58,331 bases of DNA from JBCDBL01 sp039183635 (GCA_039183635.1 JBCDBL010000006.1:1-58331); one strand, 5' to 3'; shown: positions 8,623 through 19,600, numbered from the stretch's first letter. The notes: a model not told the origin generated them from the letters alone. Numbers and translations: made by a program.

Positions 8623-10557
8623 TCACTGCGTTAACAATGGCAAGATAATACGTGAAGAGTGCATTTTAGAATGATGAATTCTATTTCTTGCAACACGTGC
8701 TTTGACTGCATCAATCATGGGCTCTCGTGTGTTCAAATTCCTGGCAAAACGCGGAAAATCCGAACTGGTGACCGAAATTGCAAATCGATGACCGACTGGA
8801 ATTTTTATCGCCGTATCAGGTAGTCGGAACTTGATAAGATAAACTTCCCCAGGCTCCATAAACGTCTCTTGATCAAATCCATCCCTGTACCGCGCTCGAA
8901 AAGCTTTATCCGTTACATTAAACGCGCGCCCTTCCTCATCCACCGTCAACAATCGTACAAAGAAATCCGTATCTGGGGCGTCAGACGAAACATGCAGCTC
9001 AACGTCCACCGCCCCGGCGATCGTTAAAGGATCGGCAAGGCGGGAAGATTGGAAGTACAAAACATCTGAACGCGCATGGGCCTCGCTCTGATCAAAAGAA
9101 CCAAATATTGGCGTTGTCACGCCAGCCCAGCAACAATCGACGCCCCCTTTTGTCGGCGAAGGGTCCAAAGGGTCATACGTAAAATCTGTAAATCCGGCGG
9201 ACATCGGATCGGCTGGCGGGGCCGTCACAAGGGAACCGTCTACATGACCAGCGCGATCAGCATTTTTCTCGGTAAAATAGTACGTACGGTGCTCAGTCCC
9301 TGCCGGCGGCCATTGCTCAGCACGGCGCCATTCGTTCGCCCCCATAACGTAATATGTAACTTTTGGGGTTTCAGCCAATAGGTTATTTTTCTCGCCCTTT
9401 AGCCAATAATTAAACCAGTCCAGGTATAGCTGATAATAATCATACCTTGCATCACCCACCGGATAATCTCCGACTTTAGCGTCAGCCCTCAAATCAGCAG
9501 AATCGCAATGACCAGCGGGACTGACGATAAGGTGCTGATTCTTCCCCGCCTCATTTTCGGACTTCTCCTCCATAAAGTCTCTGGCGAATACGACAGATTC
9601 AACACTGAAATCGAACCAGGAATTTACGTGTAAAGCTGGCGTTGCAAACGTATCGCTGTCGCGAACAAAGCCATGCCGATCTAGCCATTGCACGCCTGTT
9701 GGAAGATCCCGAGAATACGCATCGAAATCTGTTTGCGGACCTTTAAATTTTCTAATGGTCTCGCCATAAGGCAGGTGCTTGTAAACAGCTTTCCAATCTC
9801 TAATTTTATTCGGATCTTTCTTATTCCCCTGTGGGTGTTTTAGCCCACTTCTCCAGAACCAACCGATACCGCTCGCCAAAGCCGGTACGCCGCTGCCTGC
9901 AGACTCACCGAAATAGGAATAATACTCACCCGCAGACCCAATCCCGCCGCCACCGGCTTCAGCAATTGCAGCAACATGGTTGGGATGCTTGGCCGCCATC
10001 AACATGTACTGGTTTTCACCACGGTAAGAACACCCATAGGTGCCGACTTTTCCCGTTGACCAGGGACGCTCCGACAACCAGGACACGGTGTCGTATCCAT
10101 CATCCCGGCTTCCACCGGACACGGTGTAAAGTCCGCCAGACTCAAACTTGCCCCGCACATCCTGTACGGCGACGACATACCCTTGACCGGCATAAAATTC
10201 CGCAGGAGAACTGTCACGATCTTTATTATAGGGCGTTCGCGAGAGCAGAACGGGCCACTGAGAACCTTCACCTTCCGGAAAATAAATATCCGTAGCCAAC
10301 GTTACGCCATCGCGCATCGGGATCATCACGTTTCGCTTGACGGTCACCTCATATTTCGCCGCCGGCGGCGCATATGCATCACCGTTTGCTGGCTTCACAC
10401 GCTCAACAGCATGAACGGGCGATCCTAATACAAAACACAAAAATATGTTCGCTATAAATACAAATTGCAAATACAGGCGGCTGTATACAACCATATTGGA
10501 TCGATTACATTTCGTGTAAAGAGACACTATGATTTTGAGATATGTATTTCTGCTCAT
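8623..10557 (-). CDS. CocE/NonD (S15-type) serine hydrolase, exported
   Basis: The start at 10557 is preferred over 10617 because GCAGGTG lies just upstream of ATG, giving about 644 residues. A hydrophobic stretch (YLQFVFIANIFLCFVLG) followed by SPVHA looks like a signal peptide. The catalytic domain contains IPMRDGVTLATDIYFP, VQDVRGKFESGG and the nucleophile motif GCSYRG. A C-terminal jelly-roll segment (DVELHVSSDAPDTDFFVRL) is typical of X-Pro dipeptidyl peptidase/CocE enzymes. They hydrolyse acyl-ester or Xaa-Pro amide bonds. A shorter start at 10494 would give a tidier signal peptide but has no ribosome site. Confidence 0.85.
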   Translation of the reverse strand: MSRNTYLKIIVSLYTKCNRSNMVVYSRLYLQFVFIANIFLCFVLGSPVHAVERVKPANGDAYAPPAAKYEVTVKRNVMIPMRDGVTLATDIYFPEGEGSQWPVLLSRTPYNKDRDSSPAEFYAGQGYVVAVQDVRGKFESGGLYTVSGGSRDDGYDTVSWLSERPWSTGKVGTYGCSYRGENQYMLMAAKHPNHVAAIAEAGGGGIGSAGEYYSYFGESAGSGVPALASGIGWFWRSGLKHPQGNKKDPNKIRDWKAVYKHLPYGETIRKFKGPQTDFDAYSRDLPTGVQWLDRHGFVRDSDTFATPALHVNSWFDFSVESVVFARDFMEEKSENEAGKNQHLIVSPAGHCDSADLRADAKVGDYPVGDARYDYYQLYLDWFNYWLKGEKNNLLAETPKVTYYVMGANEWRRAEQWPPAGTEHRTYYFTEKNADRAGHVDGSLVTAPPADPMSAGFTDFTYDPLDPSPTKGGVDCCWAGVTTPIFGSFDQSEAHARSDVLYFQSSRLADPLTIAGAVDVELHVSSDAPDTDFFVRLLTVDEEGRAFNVTDKAFRARYRDGFDQETFMEPGEVYLIKFRLPDTAIKIPVGHRFAISVTSSDFPRFARNLNTREPMIDAVKARVARNRIHHSKMHSSRIILPLLTQ

Positions 10558-10843
10558 TTTCACCTGCTCATGACTGTTTCGCAATTTAATGCTGGGTAAT
10601 CCAACCAAAGAATGCAAACGTCTACCGCTATATCATTCTTAGGCGTTCCAATAGCTCATTCATCGTTTGTAATAGGCAAAACCTTCTACCGTACTTTCAG
10701 CAGTTACTTTAAGACCAACAAATGTACGGCGATATTTTGGCGGAATGAACCGACACCGCACAACAAGAAAAGAAGTTTGATTACCACTCAACGTCATCGC
10801 CCACAATATGGTTACGCACGCCATGTCTCACAGGTGCGGTCGA

Positions 10844-12154
10844 TCAACTTCCCGGCGCATTTTTTCCGTATACCTGTTGAAGTTGAGATTCGCGCTTATC
10901 AGCCATTGCGTTCACATGGCCAACCGATAATGCAAAGACACCCCCAACTATCAAAAACACGACGCTTGATGCTGTAAAGAACACTGTCCACCCGTATGTA
11001 CCGGCAACGAACCCGGCGCATGCAAGAGCTGCATTCAACCCCAGAAAAAAGCAACTCGATTGAATCGTAAAATCCGTTCCCGCCTGAGATTTAGAAACCC
11101 AGCGATAGCGCGCCGCCGACTGTACAACAAAAAGGGGACTGTAAAAAATAATAAAAGCGATAGTGCTCAGCAACACCGCGTTCAGCGTGGGCGCCTCATA
11201 GGTCGAAAGCGCAATATAACCTAATGGCGAGAAGACAGACAATCCTGCTGCAATAATTGCGGCATGCTGAAAATCAAATCGCGATAAAATCCAGGTTCCC
11301 ACAAAACCGCCAACAACAGCGCCCAGCGTCTGGGTCAATCCGATCGCCAATGCAATTTCCACCCAACGAAAACCAAGGTCACGCATAAAGCTTGCAACCA
11401 TAACCGGTGTAAAGAACAAGGCGAATGTGAGAGCAATCACCAAACCCAGAACATAGGGCGTCTCTTTACGGCGGATGAATTGGGTTAAGCTCGGCCGCAC
11501 TTTCCGGTCAATCATCGCCTGTTTTAGGGGCGGCGGCGGGGGTTCTTTACGGATAAAGGCAGGTAAGCTGAATAAAATAAGCAGGCACGCCGCCGTTATC
11601 ATGGTCGCTTCCCAACCAAAGAACTCGTACATTACCAAAAGACCGCCAACGGATAAGATATCTGCAAAGCGCGCGCCCACAGAAAATATAGCCGACGCAG
11701 AACCAAACTCTTTTGTGTTCAGTCCCTCCAGCGTATAGCCATCAACGGCGACATCCTGAACGGACATAACGAAAGCAGCGAGGAACAATACGCCGACGAC
11801 GCCCCACACCCAACCGTCACTTGGTTCGGCAAGGGCTAAAACCGAATAAACGGCCGCGCCAATCAGAGTACACGGAATAATTATGCTTTTTCGGCGACCG
11901 ATACGAGGCGAGCCGATATGGTCAATATAAGGCGCCCAGAGCCACTTAAACCAATAAGGCGCAGATGCGAGAGAAAATACCCAAAAATCTTCAAGCGCGA
12001 GCCCGGCATCTCTAAAAATCGCCGGTAGAACCATATCAATAAAGCGTTGGGGTAAGATTTGCCCCATAATGAGGCCTGTAAAAACGCCGATTTTCGCCCA
12101 TGACGACATCGAATCCGGCAAAACGGCGCTCTTTTGTGCGGAAGCGCCCGTCAT
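10844..12154 (-). CDS. MFS permease of the AmpG-like (PAT) type
   Basis: A 436-residue polytopic protein with about 12 hydrophobic segments. LPQRFIDMVLPAIFRDAGL, APYWFKWLWAPYIDHIG and GRRKSIIIP match the first helices and loop 2-3 of AmpG-type permeases, which carry muropeptides or other peptide-like solutes in with protons. Its ATG overlaps the stop of the upstream NHL gene (ATGA, 12151-12154), so the two are probably translationally coupled. The pair sits behind a perfect TGTA-N8-TACA site. A permease here fits a peptide-like substrate for the cluster. Confidence 0.85.
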   Translation of the reverse strand: MTGASAQKSAVLPDSMSSWAKIGVFTGLIMGQILPQRFIDMVLPAIFRDAGLALEDFWVFSLASAPYWFKWLWAPYIDHIGSPRIGRRKSIIIPCTLIGAAVYSVLALAEPSDGWVWGVVGVLFLAAFVMSVQDVAVDGYTLEGLNTKEFGSASAIFSVGARFADILSVGGLLVMYEFFGWEATMITAACLLILFSLPAFIRKEPPPPPLKQAMIDRKVRPSLTQFIRRKETPYVLGLVIALTFALFFTPVMVASFMRDLGFRWVEIALAIGLTQTLGAVVGGFVGTWILSRFDFQHAAIIAAGLSVFSPLGYIALSTYEAPTLNAVLLSTIAFIIFYSPLFVVQSAARYRWVSKSQAGTDFTIQSSCFFLGLNAALACAGFVAGTYGWTVFFTASSVVFLIVGGVFALSVGHVNAMADKRESQLQQVYGKNAPGS

Positions 12155-13131
12155 ACAGGAACTCTCTGAAACTTCGTAGTTTGATGGCCGCCGAATGCTT
12201 CGGTGGTATAGATGTTCCCAGTTTTATCTATGAAAATACCGTGAGGATGCCGCGTCGCCCCCGGATAGGGATCGTCATGCCCCCAATCGCAAATCACTTC
12301 ATGGCTACGTCTATCGATAATGCTGACGCCGGCCTTATGAGCAATGGCGACGATATCGTCATAAAAGGCGACATCGTTGGGGTAAATAAAACCATTGATA
12401 ACGCCTACAAATGCTCCTTCACGTGTGAAAATCTGTATTCGATCATTTTCCCGATCACAGACCCACAATGTGTCTGCATCTTGGTCATATTCGATAAAAT
12501 GGGGTACAGCAAACATTCCCACCTCATCGCCACGAGAACCCCAGGAAGATACAAGCCTACACGTCTTATCAAACCTGTGGATTCGCGCGTTTCCATAACC
12601 ATCTGAAACAAAAACCTCTCCATCGGGCGTGGTTGCAACGCCTGTCGGCATATTAAATGGTTCGCCAAAGTGCGCCAATGCAGGAACATAGGGCGCACCG
12701 ATAGATAATAGAAAAGATCCGTTATAAGAATATTTTAATACAGTATGTTGATAAGCGTCAGCGATCCAAATCGCACCTTCAGCATCAGCATGAACGCCAT
12801 GCGGCGCAAGCGACAGAGGCAGAGGGTTCCACATCTGAACAAGGTCGCCTTGTGGGGACCAAATGCTTATCTGTCGCCTCCCACGACTGAGCAAACAGAT
12901 CGAACCATCGGGCATGATGGTGCCGTGGGATTGCATGCCAAGTTGATTTACATGGCAATCGCTTAAAAAGGCGCCGACACATTTGAAGAGATGCTCGCCC
13001 GTCCCCACAACCACAGCCCCGGCCTTCGGCGGCGATTTACTCAATCGCACATCAGACGAAGGCCCCCCGTACCGTTTTAGCAGCTCGTCACGATTCGGGT
13101 GTGGTTGTGGCGGTAAACAGCTTCTACACAT
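12151..13131 (-). CDS. NHL-repeat beta-propeller protein (amidating-lyase-like)
   Basis: Starting at the ATG at 13131 gives about 326 residues. An upstream ATG (13212) exists, but the operator and a promoter-like pair lie between the two, so 13131 is preferred. Repeats of the type HGVHADAEGAIWIADAYQHTVLKY and PTGVATTPDGEVFVSDGYGNARIHRF are NHL blades. PHGIFIDKTGNIYTTEAFGG closes the propeller. This resembles peptidyl-alpha-hydroxyglycine alpha-amidating lyase relatives in bacteria. A CxxC lies at the extreme N-terminus (MCRSC). It is coupled to the MFS gene downstream. Enzyme or binding protein cannot be decided. Confidence 0.75.
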   Translation of the reverse strand: MCRSCLPPQPHPNRDELLKRYGGPSSDVRLSKSPPKAGAVVVGTGEHLFKCVGAFLSDCHVNQLGMQSHGTIMPDGSICLLSRGRRQISIWSPQGDLVQMWNPLPLSLAPHGVHADAEGAIWIADAYQHTVLKYSYNGSFLLSIGAPYVPALAHFGEPFNMPTGVATTPDGEVFVSDGYGNARIHRFDKTCRLVSSWGSRGDEVGMFAVPHFIEYDQDADTLWVCDRENDRIQIFTREGAFVGVINGFIYPNDVAFYDDIVAIAHKAGVSIIDRRSHEVICDWGHDDPYPGATRHPHGIFIDKTGNIYTTEAFGGHQTTKFQRVPV

Positions 13132-13160
13132 ATCTACACAATTGCTCCAAAATACAATTA

Positions 13161-13176
13161 TGTATATTTTTATACA
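13161..13176. promoter_or_regulatory. TGTA-N8-TACA operator within the NHL-MFS promoter
   Basis: TGTATATTTTTATACA, a perfect copy of the shared palindrome, 30 bp before the NHL start at 13131. On the minus strand it lies between a TTGCAT (-35-like) and a CATAAT (-10-like) spaced 17 bp apart, the position expected for a repressor site. Confidence 0.65.
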
Positions 13177-13240
13177 CTCATGCAAGCCGCCTAAATCCCA
13201 TGCTGCGCGCAAAAGGAGTTTTCACCGCGGAGCAGAGCGT

Positions 13241-14107
13241 TCAAAGGTTCGTCAATTCCCCGCGAACGCCTAATTTCTCTAGCGCCTCCATACGCGCCAA
13301 TCCTTTCGCCCCCACTCTCTTGGTTACTTCGGCGATTAACGTCTCAGCTATGAATAGAACAGACAAGGTCGAATCCCACGGGGATGGCGCTTCGACGGAG
13401 CAAGAGAATATGTAATCAGCGTACTTGGAAATCGGGCTCTGCCAAACGTCAGTAAACAAAATAATAGACGCCTTGCGATCTCGAGCTAATTCAACGATAT
13501 TCTGAGTGTCCTGCTGATAGCGCCGGACATCAAAGACGACAATTACATCCTTTGCAGAGATATCGACAAGGCGTTCCATAACCTCTGCCCTGGACCCACG
13601 CAGATGCCGGACATTGCCGCGTAACTGATAAAGGTGCGCACAGAAATAACCGGCGATATATCCTGTAAATCGACCGCCTATACAGCTAACTCGGCGGGTT
13701 GGCGAGGCGATCAATTCAGCCGCACCGTTAAAATCAGCCGGAATCACACGTGCAGCGGTTTCGCCAATGGTTGAACGGGCGACTATCGGCGCAGCGCTTA
13801 ACAGTTCGCGATCGTCATTTCTTCGCTGTTCGTACAACGCAACAGGCGAGCCAATTTGGTGCTGCACCTCATCATGTACAGCTTTTTGAAACTCGCTATA
13901 CCCCCCGAAACCTAGCCGCTTTACGAAGCGAATAACAGACGGGCCGCTAACACCGGCACGAGAGGCCAACTGCATCATCGTTTCAAGCGCAGCGATCGGA
14001 TATTTCGTATGAACAACACGTGCGACTTTAAGATCCGATTTGGTAAACTCATCGGATTTACTTTCTATGAGATCAAGGACAGACTTTTTAATAACGTTTA
14101 GCCCCAA
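13241..14107 (-). CDS. RpiR/MurR family transcriptional regulator (HTH + SIS)
   Basis: A 288-residue regulator. Residues ~1-77 form the RpiR-type helix-turn-helix (MQLASRAGVSGPSVIRFVKRLGF then GYSEFQKAVHDEV). Residues ~120-250 form a SIS phosphosugar-binding-like domain (RRVSCIGGRFTGYIAGYFC, DVIVVFDVRRYQQDT). The family senses sugar phosphates or related ligands and usually represses nearby catabolic genes. It is divergent from the formylglutamate amidohydrolase gene and just upstream of the NHL-MFS pair. TGTA-N8-TACA palindromes flank it on both sides, so it is the best local candidate to bind them. Confidence 0.9.
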   Translation of the reverse strand: MGLNVIKKSVLDLIESKSDEFTKSDLKVARVVHTKYPIAALETMMQLASRAGVSGPSVIRFVKRLGFGGYSEFQKAVHDEVQHQIGSPVALYEQRRNDDRELLSAAPIVARSTIGETAARVIPADFNGAAELIASPTRRVSCIGGRFTGYIAGYFCAHLYQLRGNVRHLRGSRAEVMERLVDISAKDVIVVFDVRRYQQDTQNIVELARDRKASIILFTDVWQSPISKYADYIFSCSVEAPSPWDSTLSVLFIAETLIAEVTKRVGAKGLARMEALEKLGVRGELTNL

Positions 14108-14289
14108 ATTTTACAGCCGCTTTTACGCCAATTCTGTCTTGTAACCATGACGCTTGGCAAGCATATAACGGGCGCACGCCGCCAATATCAAGATTAAGTC
14201 AACATAAAACCTTCACTAAGCCCATGAAGAATTATCATACTGATTTAGCGCGGTCGACAAGCTGTCCATAAAATTCACAACATGAAATA

Positions 14290-14305
14290 TGTAAAATTAT
14301 ATACA
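14290..14305. promoter_or_regulatory. TGTA-N8-TACA operator between rpiR-like and amidohydrolase genes
   Basis: TGTAAAATTATATACA, a perfect core match to the shared palindrome, in the divergent intergenic region. It is 51 bp before the ATG at 14356 and 183 bp upstream of the regulator start. It overlaps AT-rich sequence that could be a -10 region for the plus-strand operon. Confidence 0.65.
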
Positions 14306-14355
14306 AATATGTAGTTATACCTTATTGTGGTGCAAAATTTATCATTTTTTTTAGG

Positions 14356-15192
14356 ATGAGTCATCTTGCTATGGTTTTTAGTAGCAATCCAAGAATTCTA
14401 ACGCCAGGCGACCCGCCTGCATTTAGCACTTACAATGAATCAGGCAGTGCGCCAGTTCTCATTGTCTGCGATCATGCAAAAGCTGATGTACCACGCAAAC
14501 TCAATCAGCTTGGCCTGCCGCAAAATCGACTTAAAGAACACATTGCGGTCGATATGGGCGCACTAAAAGCTTCAAAAGCGCTTGCCGATCTCATTAACGC
14601 CCCTTTGATATACAGTAATTATTCCCGCTTGGTAATTGACTGCAATCGATATCCGGGGGACGAGGCTTCAATTGTAAACGTAAGCGACGGCATAAGGATA
14701 CCGGGAAACGCCACGGCGACACTGGAAGACCGCCAAGATCGTGTGAGAGAAATCTTTCACCCCTACCACGCAGCCTTATCCGCCCGTATAGAAAGCTTTT
14801 TAGAATTCGGTACAATACCCGCTCTTTTACTTATTCATTCCTGTACGCCACAATTGAACGGTGGCCGACCCAGGATATGGGATATCGGCATCTTGTGGGC
14901 GCTGGACGGACGCCTCGCCATTCCAGCAATGGAATACCTTAATGCAACAGGAGACTATGTTGTGGGGAATAATGAGCCTTACCATTTAGATCTCGGGGTT
15001 GACTATACCGCCTCCGAACACGCTCTCAGGCGTGGTTTGCCGCACCTGGAAGTTGAGTTCCGACAAGATCACCTCAATAAACAGGGCGGACCTGAAAAAT
15101 GGGCGAATATCCTATACGACAGCTTGAAGCCAACCCTATCGCATAAAAACCTTTTCCAAATAGAACGACACTGGCCGACTTTAACATCTTAA
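14356..15192 (+). CDS. N-formylglutamate amidohydrolase family protein
   Basis: About 278 residues. APVLIVCDHAKADVP near residue 35 is the conserved N-terminal metal-site region. HIAVDMGA, YSRLVIDCNR, LLLIHSCTPQLNG and PHLEVEFRQD follow in the order seen in this family (HutG/DUF-type deformylases), which hydrolyses N-formyl or related N-acyl groups from glutamate-like compounds. A second ATG at 14371 is an alternative start. The glutamine-synthetase-like gene follows 88 bp downstream on the same strand, probably in one operon behind the operator at 14290. Confidence 0.85.
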   Translation: MSHLAMVFSSNPRILTPGDPPAFSTYNESGSAPVLIVCDHAKADVPRKLNQLGLPQNRLKEHIAVDMGALKASKALADLINAPLIYSNYSRLVIDCNRYPGDEASIVNVSDGIRIPGNATATLEDRQDRVREIFHPYHAALSARIESFLEFGTIPALLLIHSCTPQLNGGRPRIWDIGILWALDGRLAIPAMEYLNATGDYVVGNNEPYHLDLGVDYTASEHALRRGLPHLEVEFRQDHLNKQGGPEKWANILYDSLKPTLSHKNLFQIERHWPTLTS

Positions 15193-15280
15193 GCGCTTTT
15201 TTGTTTTATCCTTTTACGTATTTTTCGTTACTTCGTCGCCCAATCGGGCATAGGGATCATTTCTGTGTAAAGGAACTGAC

Positions 15281-16627
15281 ATGCCTGATAAAAATGACAA
15301 AAACCGGGGAACAGAGAACTCAGCGCTCCTTATGCTGGGATGGACCGATCTTGTTGGCCTTGTTCGTGTGCGCGGCGTTCCGATAGACGCACGCGATGTG
15401 ACGATAGCCCGCGGTCTCGGTTGGGCTGCGGCGGGTCATGCGATGACGCCTTTTGGCGGCATTGCTCCGAACCCTTGGGGGGCGACGGCAGAGGTTCAGC
15501 AGATTCCCATACCTGAGACTGAGGTGGCGATTGTTAACGCATCGCAGGAGCCTATACGGTTAATCCTGACCAGGTCCGAAACGAAAGAAGGAGCGCCATG
15601 GGAATGCTGTCCACGAACCTTTCTTTCGGATGCCCTTGAAAAGTTGCGAAAAGAATATGGCCTGACGCTCAAGGCGACGTTTGAACATGAATTCTCCATA
15701 ACCCATGAAAACCTTATACCGACAGAAGCGACATATACATTCGCCGCCTATCGCCAAACCGCCCCAATCATTCACAATATCGTCGCCGCCCTCCAAGAGG
15801 CGAGACTGCCGCCGCATGCAGTTGAACCTGAGTTTGGGTCGGCTCAGCTGGAAATAAGTTTCTCCCCTTCAGACGGCTTAACAGGCGCCGATGAAACAGT
15901 CTTGGTACGAGAGATTGTCCGCGACATCGCCGCTCAACACGGCGCTTTGGCGACCTACGCCCCCAAGCCCGCACCGACATCTGTCGGCAACGGGATGCAT
16001 ATTCACTTCAGTCTCTGGAATGCGGAGACGGATGCCCCCGTATCCTACGATCCGAAAGGGCGCCATGAACTAAGCTCAGAGGCTGCTTGCTTTGTCGCTG
16101 GTATTGTACGCCACGCCAAAGCACTTTGCGCTGTCACTGCACCGTCCCCTTTGTCTTACACACGGCTACAGCCCCATAGCTGGAGCTGTGCCTACAAGAG
16201 TTTCGGCGTGCAAAACCGTGAATGCGCTGTGCGCGTTTGTCCGCCCTACGCCAAGGACCCCGAAGGACGCGCAAAAGCATTCAATTTCGAATATCGTATC
16301 GCCGATGGAACCTGCAACCCGTATCTGGCGCTCGGCATGATCGTCTCTGCCGGGCTGGAAGGGCTGAAACGCAAAGCTGATTTACCGAAAGCGGCCGATA
16401 AGGACCCGGCGGATATGAGCGCGGCGGAGCGCGAGGCGTGCGATATCGAACAATTGCCGTCAAGCCTTGAAGAGGCGCTCGACGCCTTCCTAAAGGATGA
16501 CAGTGCTGCTGGATGGATGCCGGCGGCGTTGCGCGATGCGTTTGTCGCAGTAAAACAGACCGAACTTCAGTCAGTGAAAGATCTGAATGACGATGATCTT
16601 TGCGCTAAATACGCCGCCGTATACTAA
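15281..16627 (+). CDS. Glutamine synthetase-like gamma-glutamyl ligase
   Basis: A 448-residue protein with AAAGGAA before its ATG. Glutamine synthetase landmarks are present in order: FEHEFSI (metal Glu), AVEPEFGSAQLEISF (metal Glu), NGMHIHFSLW (His), RLQPHSWSCAY (Arg) and EYRIADGTCNPYLAL (Glu-x-Arg). It lacks the adenylylation loop typical of GlnA-I and resembles the gamma-glutamylpolyamine/amine ligase branch, or the C-terminal half of FluG. These enzymes join glutamate to an amine using ATP. Its partner upstream could remove an N-acyl group from the product. A matching FluG-like amidohydrolase half lies at 32969-34102. Confidence 0.85.
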   Translation: MPDKNDKNRGTENSALLMLGWTDLVGLVRVRGVPIDARDVTIARGLGWAAAGHAMTPFGGIAPNPWGATAEVQQIPIPETEVAIVNASQEPIRLILTRSETKEGAPWECCPRTFLSDALEKLRKEYGLTLKATFEHEFSITHENLIPTEATYTFAAYRQTAPIIHNIVAALQEARLPPHAVEPEFGSAQLEISFSPSDGLTGADETVLVREIVRDIAAQHGALATYAPKPAPTSVGNGMHIHFSLWNAETDAPVSYDPKGRHELSSEAACFVAGIVRHAKALCAVTAPSPLSYTRLQPHSWSCAYKSFGVQNRECAVRVCPPYAKDPEGRAKAFNFEYRIADGTCNPYLALGMIVSAGLEGLKRKADLPKAADKDPADMSAAEREACDIEQLPSSLEEALDAFLKDDSAAGWMPAALRDAFVAVKQTELQSVKDLNDDDLCAKYAAVY

Positions 16628-16689
16628 AGCAAAGACTGTCACGCCCTGAAAAACAATTTCAGTCAGTAACGCCTTCTTCAAACTTCACT

Positions 16690-19600
16690 TCAATGATCCC
16701 TGTTCAGCGCCGGCACGCCGCCGATGGAAACCCCGCCCGGCCGTAAGGGCGGCCCGATCTCCCGCCACCATTGGGGCGGCAAAGGTTTTTTCTGCGGCCA
16801 TACCGTATCAAGAGTTTCACCGTCGTAGACAACGCCGTCCTTGATGACATAACGCATGCGTTCGATGGCGCGAATGTCTTTAATGGGGTCGCCGTCCAAA
16901 ACGACAAGATCGGCGAGCTTTCCAACCTCCACGGACCCGATTTCCGATGCGTATCCGATCAAGTCGGCGCTACCGATCGTCGCGATTTCAAGGGAGGTTT
17001 TGTTCGATGCGCCCGTCGCCAGGGAGTAAACCTCCCAGCGCATGCCGATCCCTTGAAACTCGCCGTGATCGCCGACGCCGATGACGGCGCCCGCTTCATG
17101 CATGCGCCCAGCAAGGGCGGCGTAGAATGAGAAATTATGTTCGCGATCGTCATAGGCCCATTGCCGCCGTAACAAACGCTGCTCCAATCGCGGGCCAGGC
17201 ATGAACCGCAACAGCTTTTCATCCGCAAGAGGATTTTCCTCAGCCGCCCAATAATGCCAGGAAGACGGCCCGCCTTCTCCGCGCAGCGTCAGGAATTGGA
17301 AGCCCATCGCCATACCGGATTGGACGAACATCTCCATATAGTCTTTGTAGAACGGCGCTGGCGCGATGGAATGTTCGCCGGACGCATATCCATCAAGAAT
17401 ATGCGTCATCACATAGGGCGCATCGTCCACCTCCAAAGCCATATGGGCGCCAAGGGCTTGGCCGGCCTCGACAAAATGCTGGCGAACTGTCCGATCGCCG
17501 GCCACATATTGCTTAACGGTATCGGCTTTTAAATAATCTGTATGGGATTTTATTGTAGTGAATGCATCGTCATATGTGCGCACCTCTCCATGAAGATTTA
17601 TAACGCGCGCAGTGCTTCCAAGAAAGCGCGGGCCGATAGCGCGTTCAGCACGCACTGCGTCCTGCTGATCTAAAAGAAAATCCCCGCCCGCAACTTCACG
17701 ACATGTGGTGACCCCGAACGCCAGATAGTTCAACAATGGCCAGGGCTGATCGCTTACGGCGAGGCTCACCTGCGGCCCGATATGACAATGGGAGTCCACT
17801 AGCCCCGGAATGATGGTTTTACCACGGACATTTAAGACTGTGGCGTCTTCCGGTATCTTCACGTTACGCCTGGCCCCAACCGCGACAATACGATTGTCAT
17901 CGATGACAATCGTCCCGTTTCGGATAAACCCCGCCTCGCCCATTGTTGCGATGTTGGCGCCGCGCAAGGCCAACACGCCCTTCTTCCGCCTTTCGCCGAG
18001 AAGAATGTCGACCTTCATCTCCTCAGCCGCACCGGGGATCACGTTCGTCATGTCATGGCGGAACAAAGTCGAGCCCAAAGCGTAATACGCCGTCGCGCCG
18101 TCATCGGCCCAGCCGAGCGTGCCGGCGGTGGCCTCCCCGGCGCTCAGCCGTACCGACGCGGCGCCGGGGCGCGGCTCCGTCACGCTGAACCCGGCGGAGG
18201 TCAATTCCCAAACAGGTTTTGGGAACGCGACATAATCGACGCGAAACCCCGGCGCGTGAGACAGGACGCCGCGCCCGTCCGGGCGCAGCTGCACCCCATA
18301 GAACGCCGGGTAGGCCGTACGGGGATTTCCTGGATTTGGGTTAAAACCTGTTACGAAGGCGTGCGCCTTCTGATCGCCGCCCGACCAATCGACGGACATG
18401 ATGCGCCCGCCGGTGGAAACAAACAATCTATCCGGCGCGCCTTTTAGAGTTTGTAAGGCGTAGGCGAACAAAGATCCTGCCGCCGGTATAGGCCGCACCA
18501 TCTCGCTAGCGCCGCTGACGGCGTCCATGATGTGGAGCTCGCCCCGTCGCATACCGGAAAAACTAAGTTGACCCGCACCCGCAAGCCCCGAGCTGGGCGC
18601 GCCTCCATCCATAATCCGATCGGCGAGATCAGAAGCCGGGCCGGCCAAAAAGGCAATTTTTTCTCCGTCAGCAGAGAAAATCGGCGTATAATATGCGCCG
18701 CGGTGGGGCGTAAGGGTTTCAACTTTCCCGTCATCCACCGCGACGCGATAAAGATGTCCGCCGTCAGGCGCTTCAAAGGTTGCAAACACGATGGACCCGC
18801 TGTCGTTGGACCAAACGAGCTGGTGCGTCGACTCGTCAATTTCCTCGGCCAAACGCCGGGGCGCGCCGTCTGGCAAATCCATCACCCACAAGCGCCGCTG
18901 CGCAAGAAAGGCGAGTTTTTCACCGTCCGGAGAAATGCGCGGCCAGCGCATCATGCGGTTGTAAACGGGGCCATCTGTGACTTTGCGATCTTGTTTGACA
19001 AGCGGGCCGAGCGCTTGCGTCACCTTGGCCGTAAACGGAATCGTCGATATGTCGCCGGAGGGAACGGCGATGCGTTTGATTTTGCCGTCTAGGGACAAAA
19101 TAAGAGATCTGGAATCCGGCGTGAACGATGCGCCTTGCATGGCGCCGCCTTCCAGACGCGCTTCTATCTCATCGGGATCCACAGGCCCCAAAAACCAACG
19201 ATCTGCGCCGGTTTTGAGATTTCGCAGACGAAGCCCAGTGTCCGCGCCGAAGCGCGAGCCGTAGATCAACCATTGGCCGTCCGGCGAGATCGACGGCGAC
19301 ATGCCGCCGCCACGCCAATCCGTTTGCATCGTCACCTCGCCCGTGCGACGGTCCATAACGGCCAGCTGCCATTCCGGAACAGGCGTCTCCACACCGTCCA
19401 ACCACTGATTAATATGCAGCTTGTGCCCGATATAGATGTAACGGCCGTCAGGCGTGAACGCCGGCTGCCATGTGCCGGCGATCGGCGCGCGGGCGCCGTT
19501 TATGGTGAAGTTCAAAGGCGCCCCGCCCGCGCCTTCGGCGTCATACGCCCAAGGTGCGCGCGGCGCATGGCTGCGCGCCTGAGCGTAGCCGAGGCGGTTG

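Noticed and set aside
10618..10843. Open frames in the gap between the CocE-type gene and the MFS gene
   Set aside because: Short, without ribosome sites or recognisable features; the N-terminal extension of the CocE protein to 10617 was also set aside.
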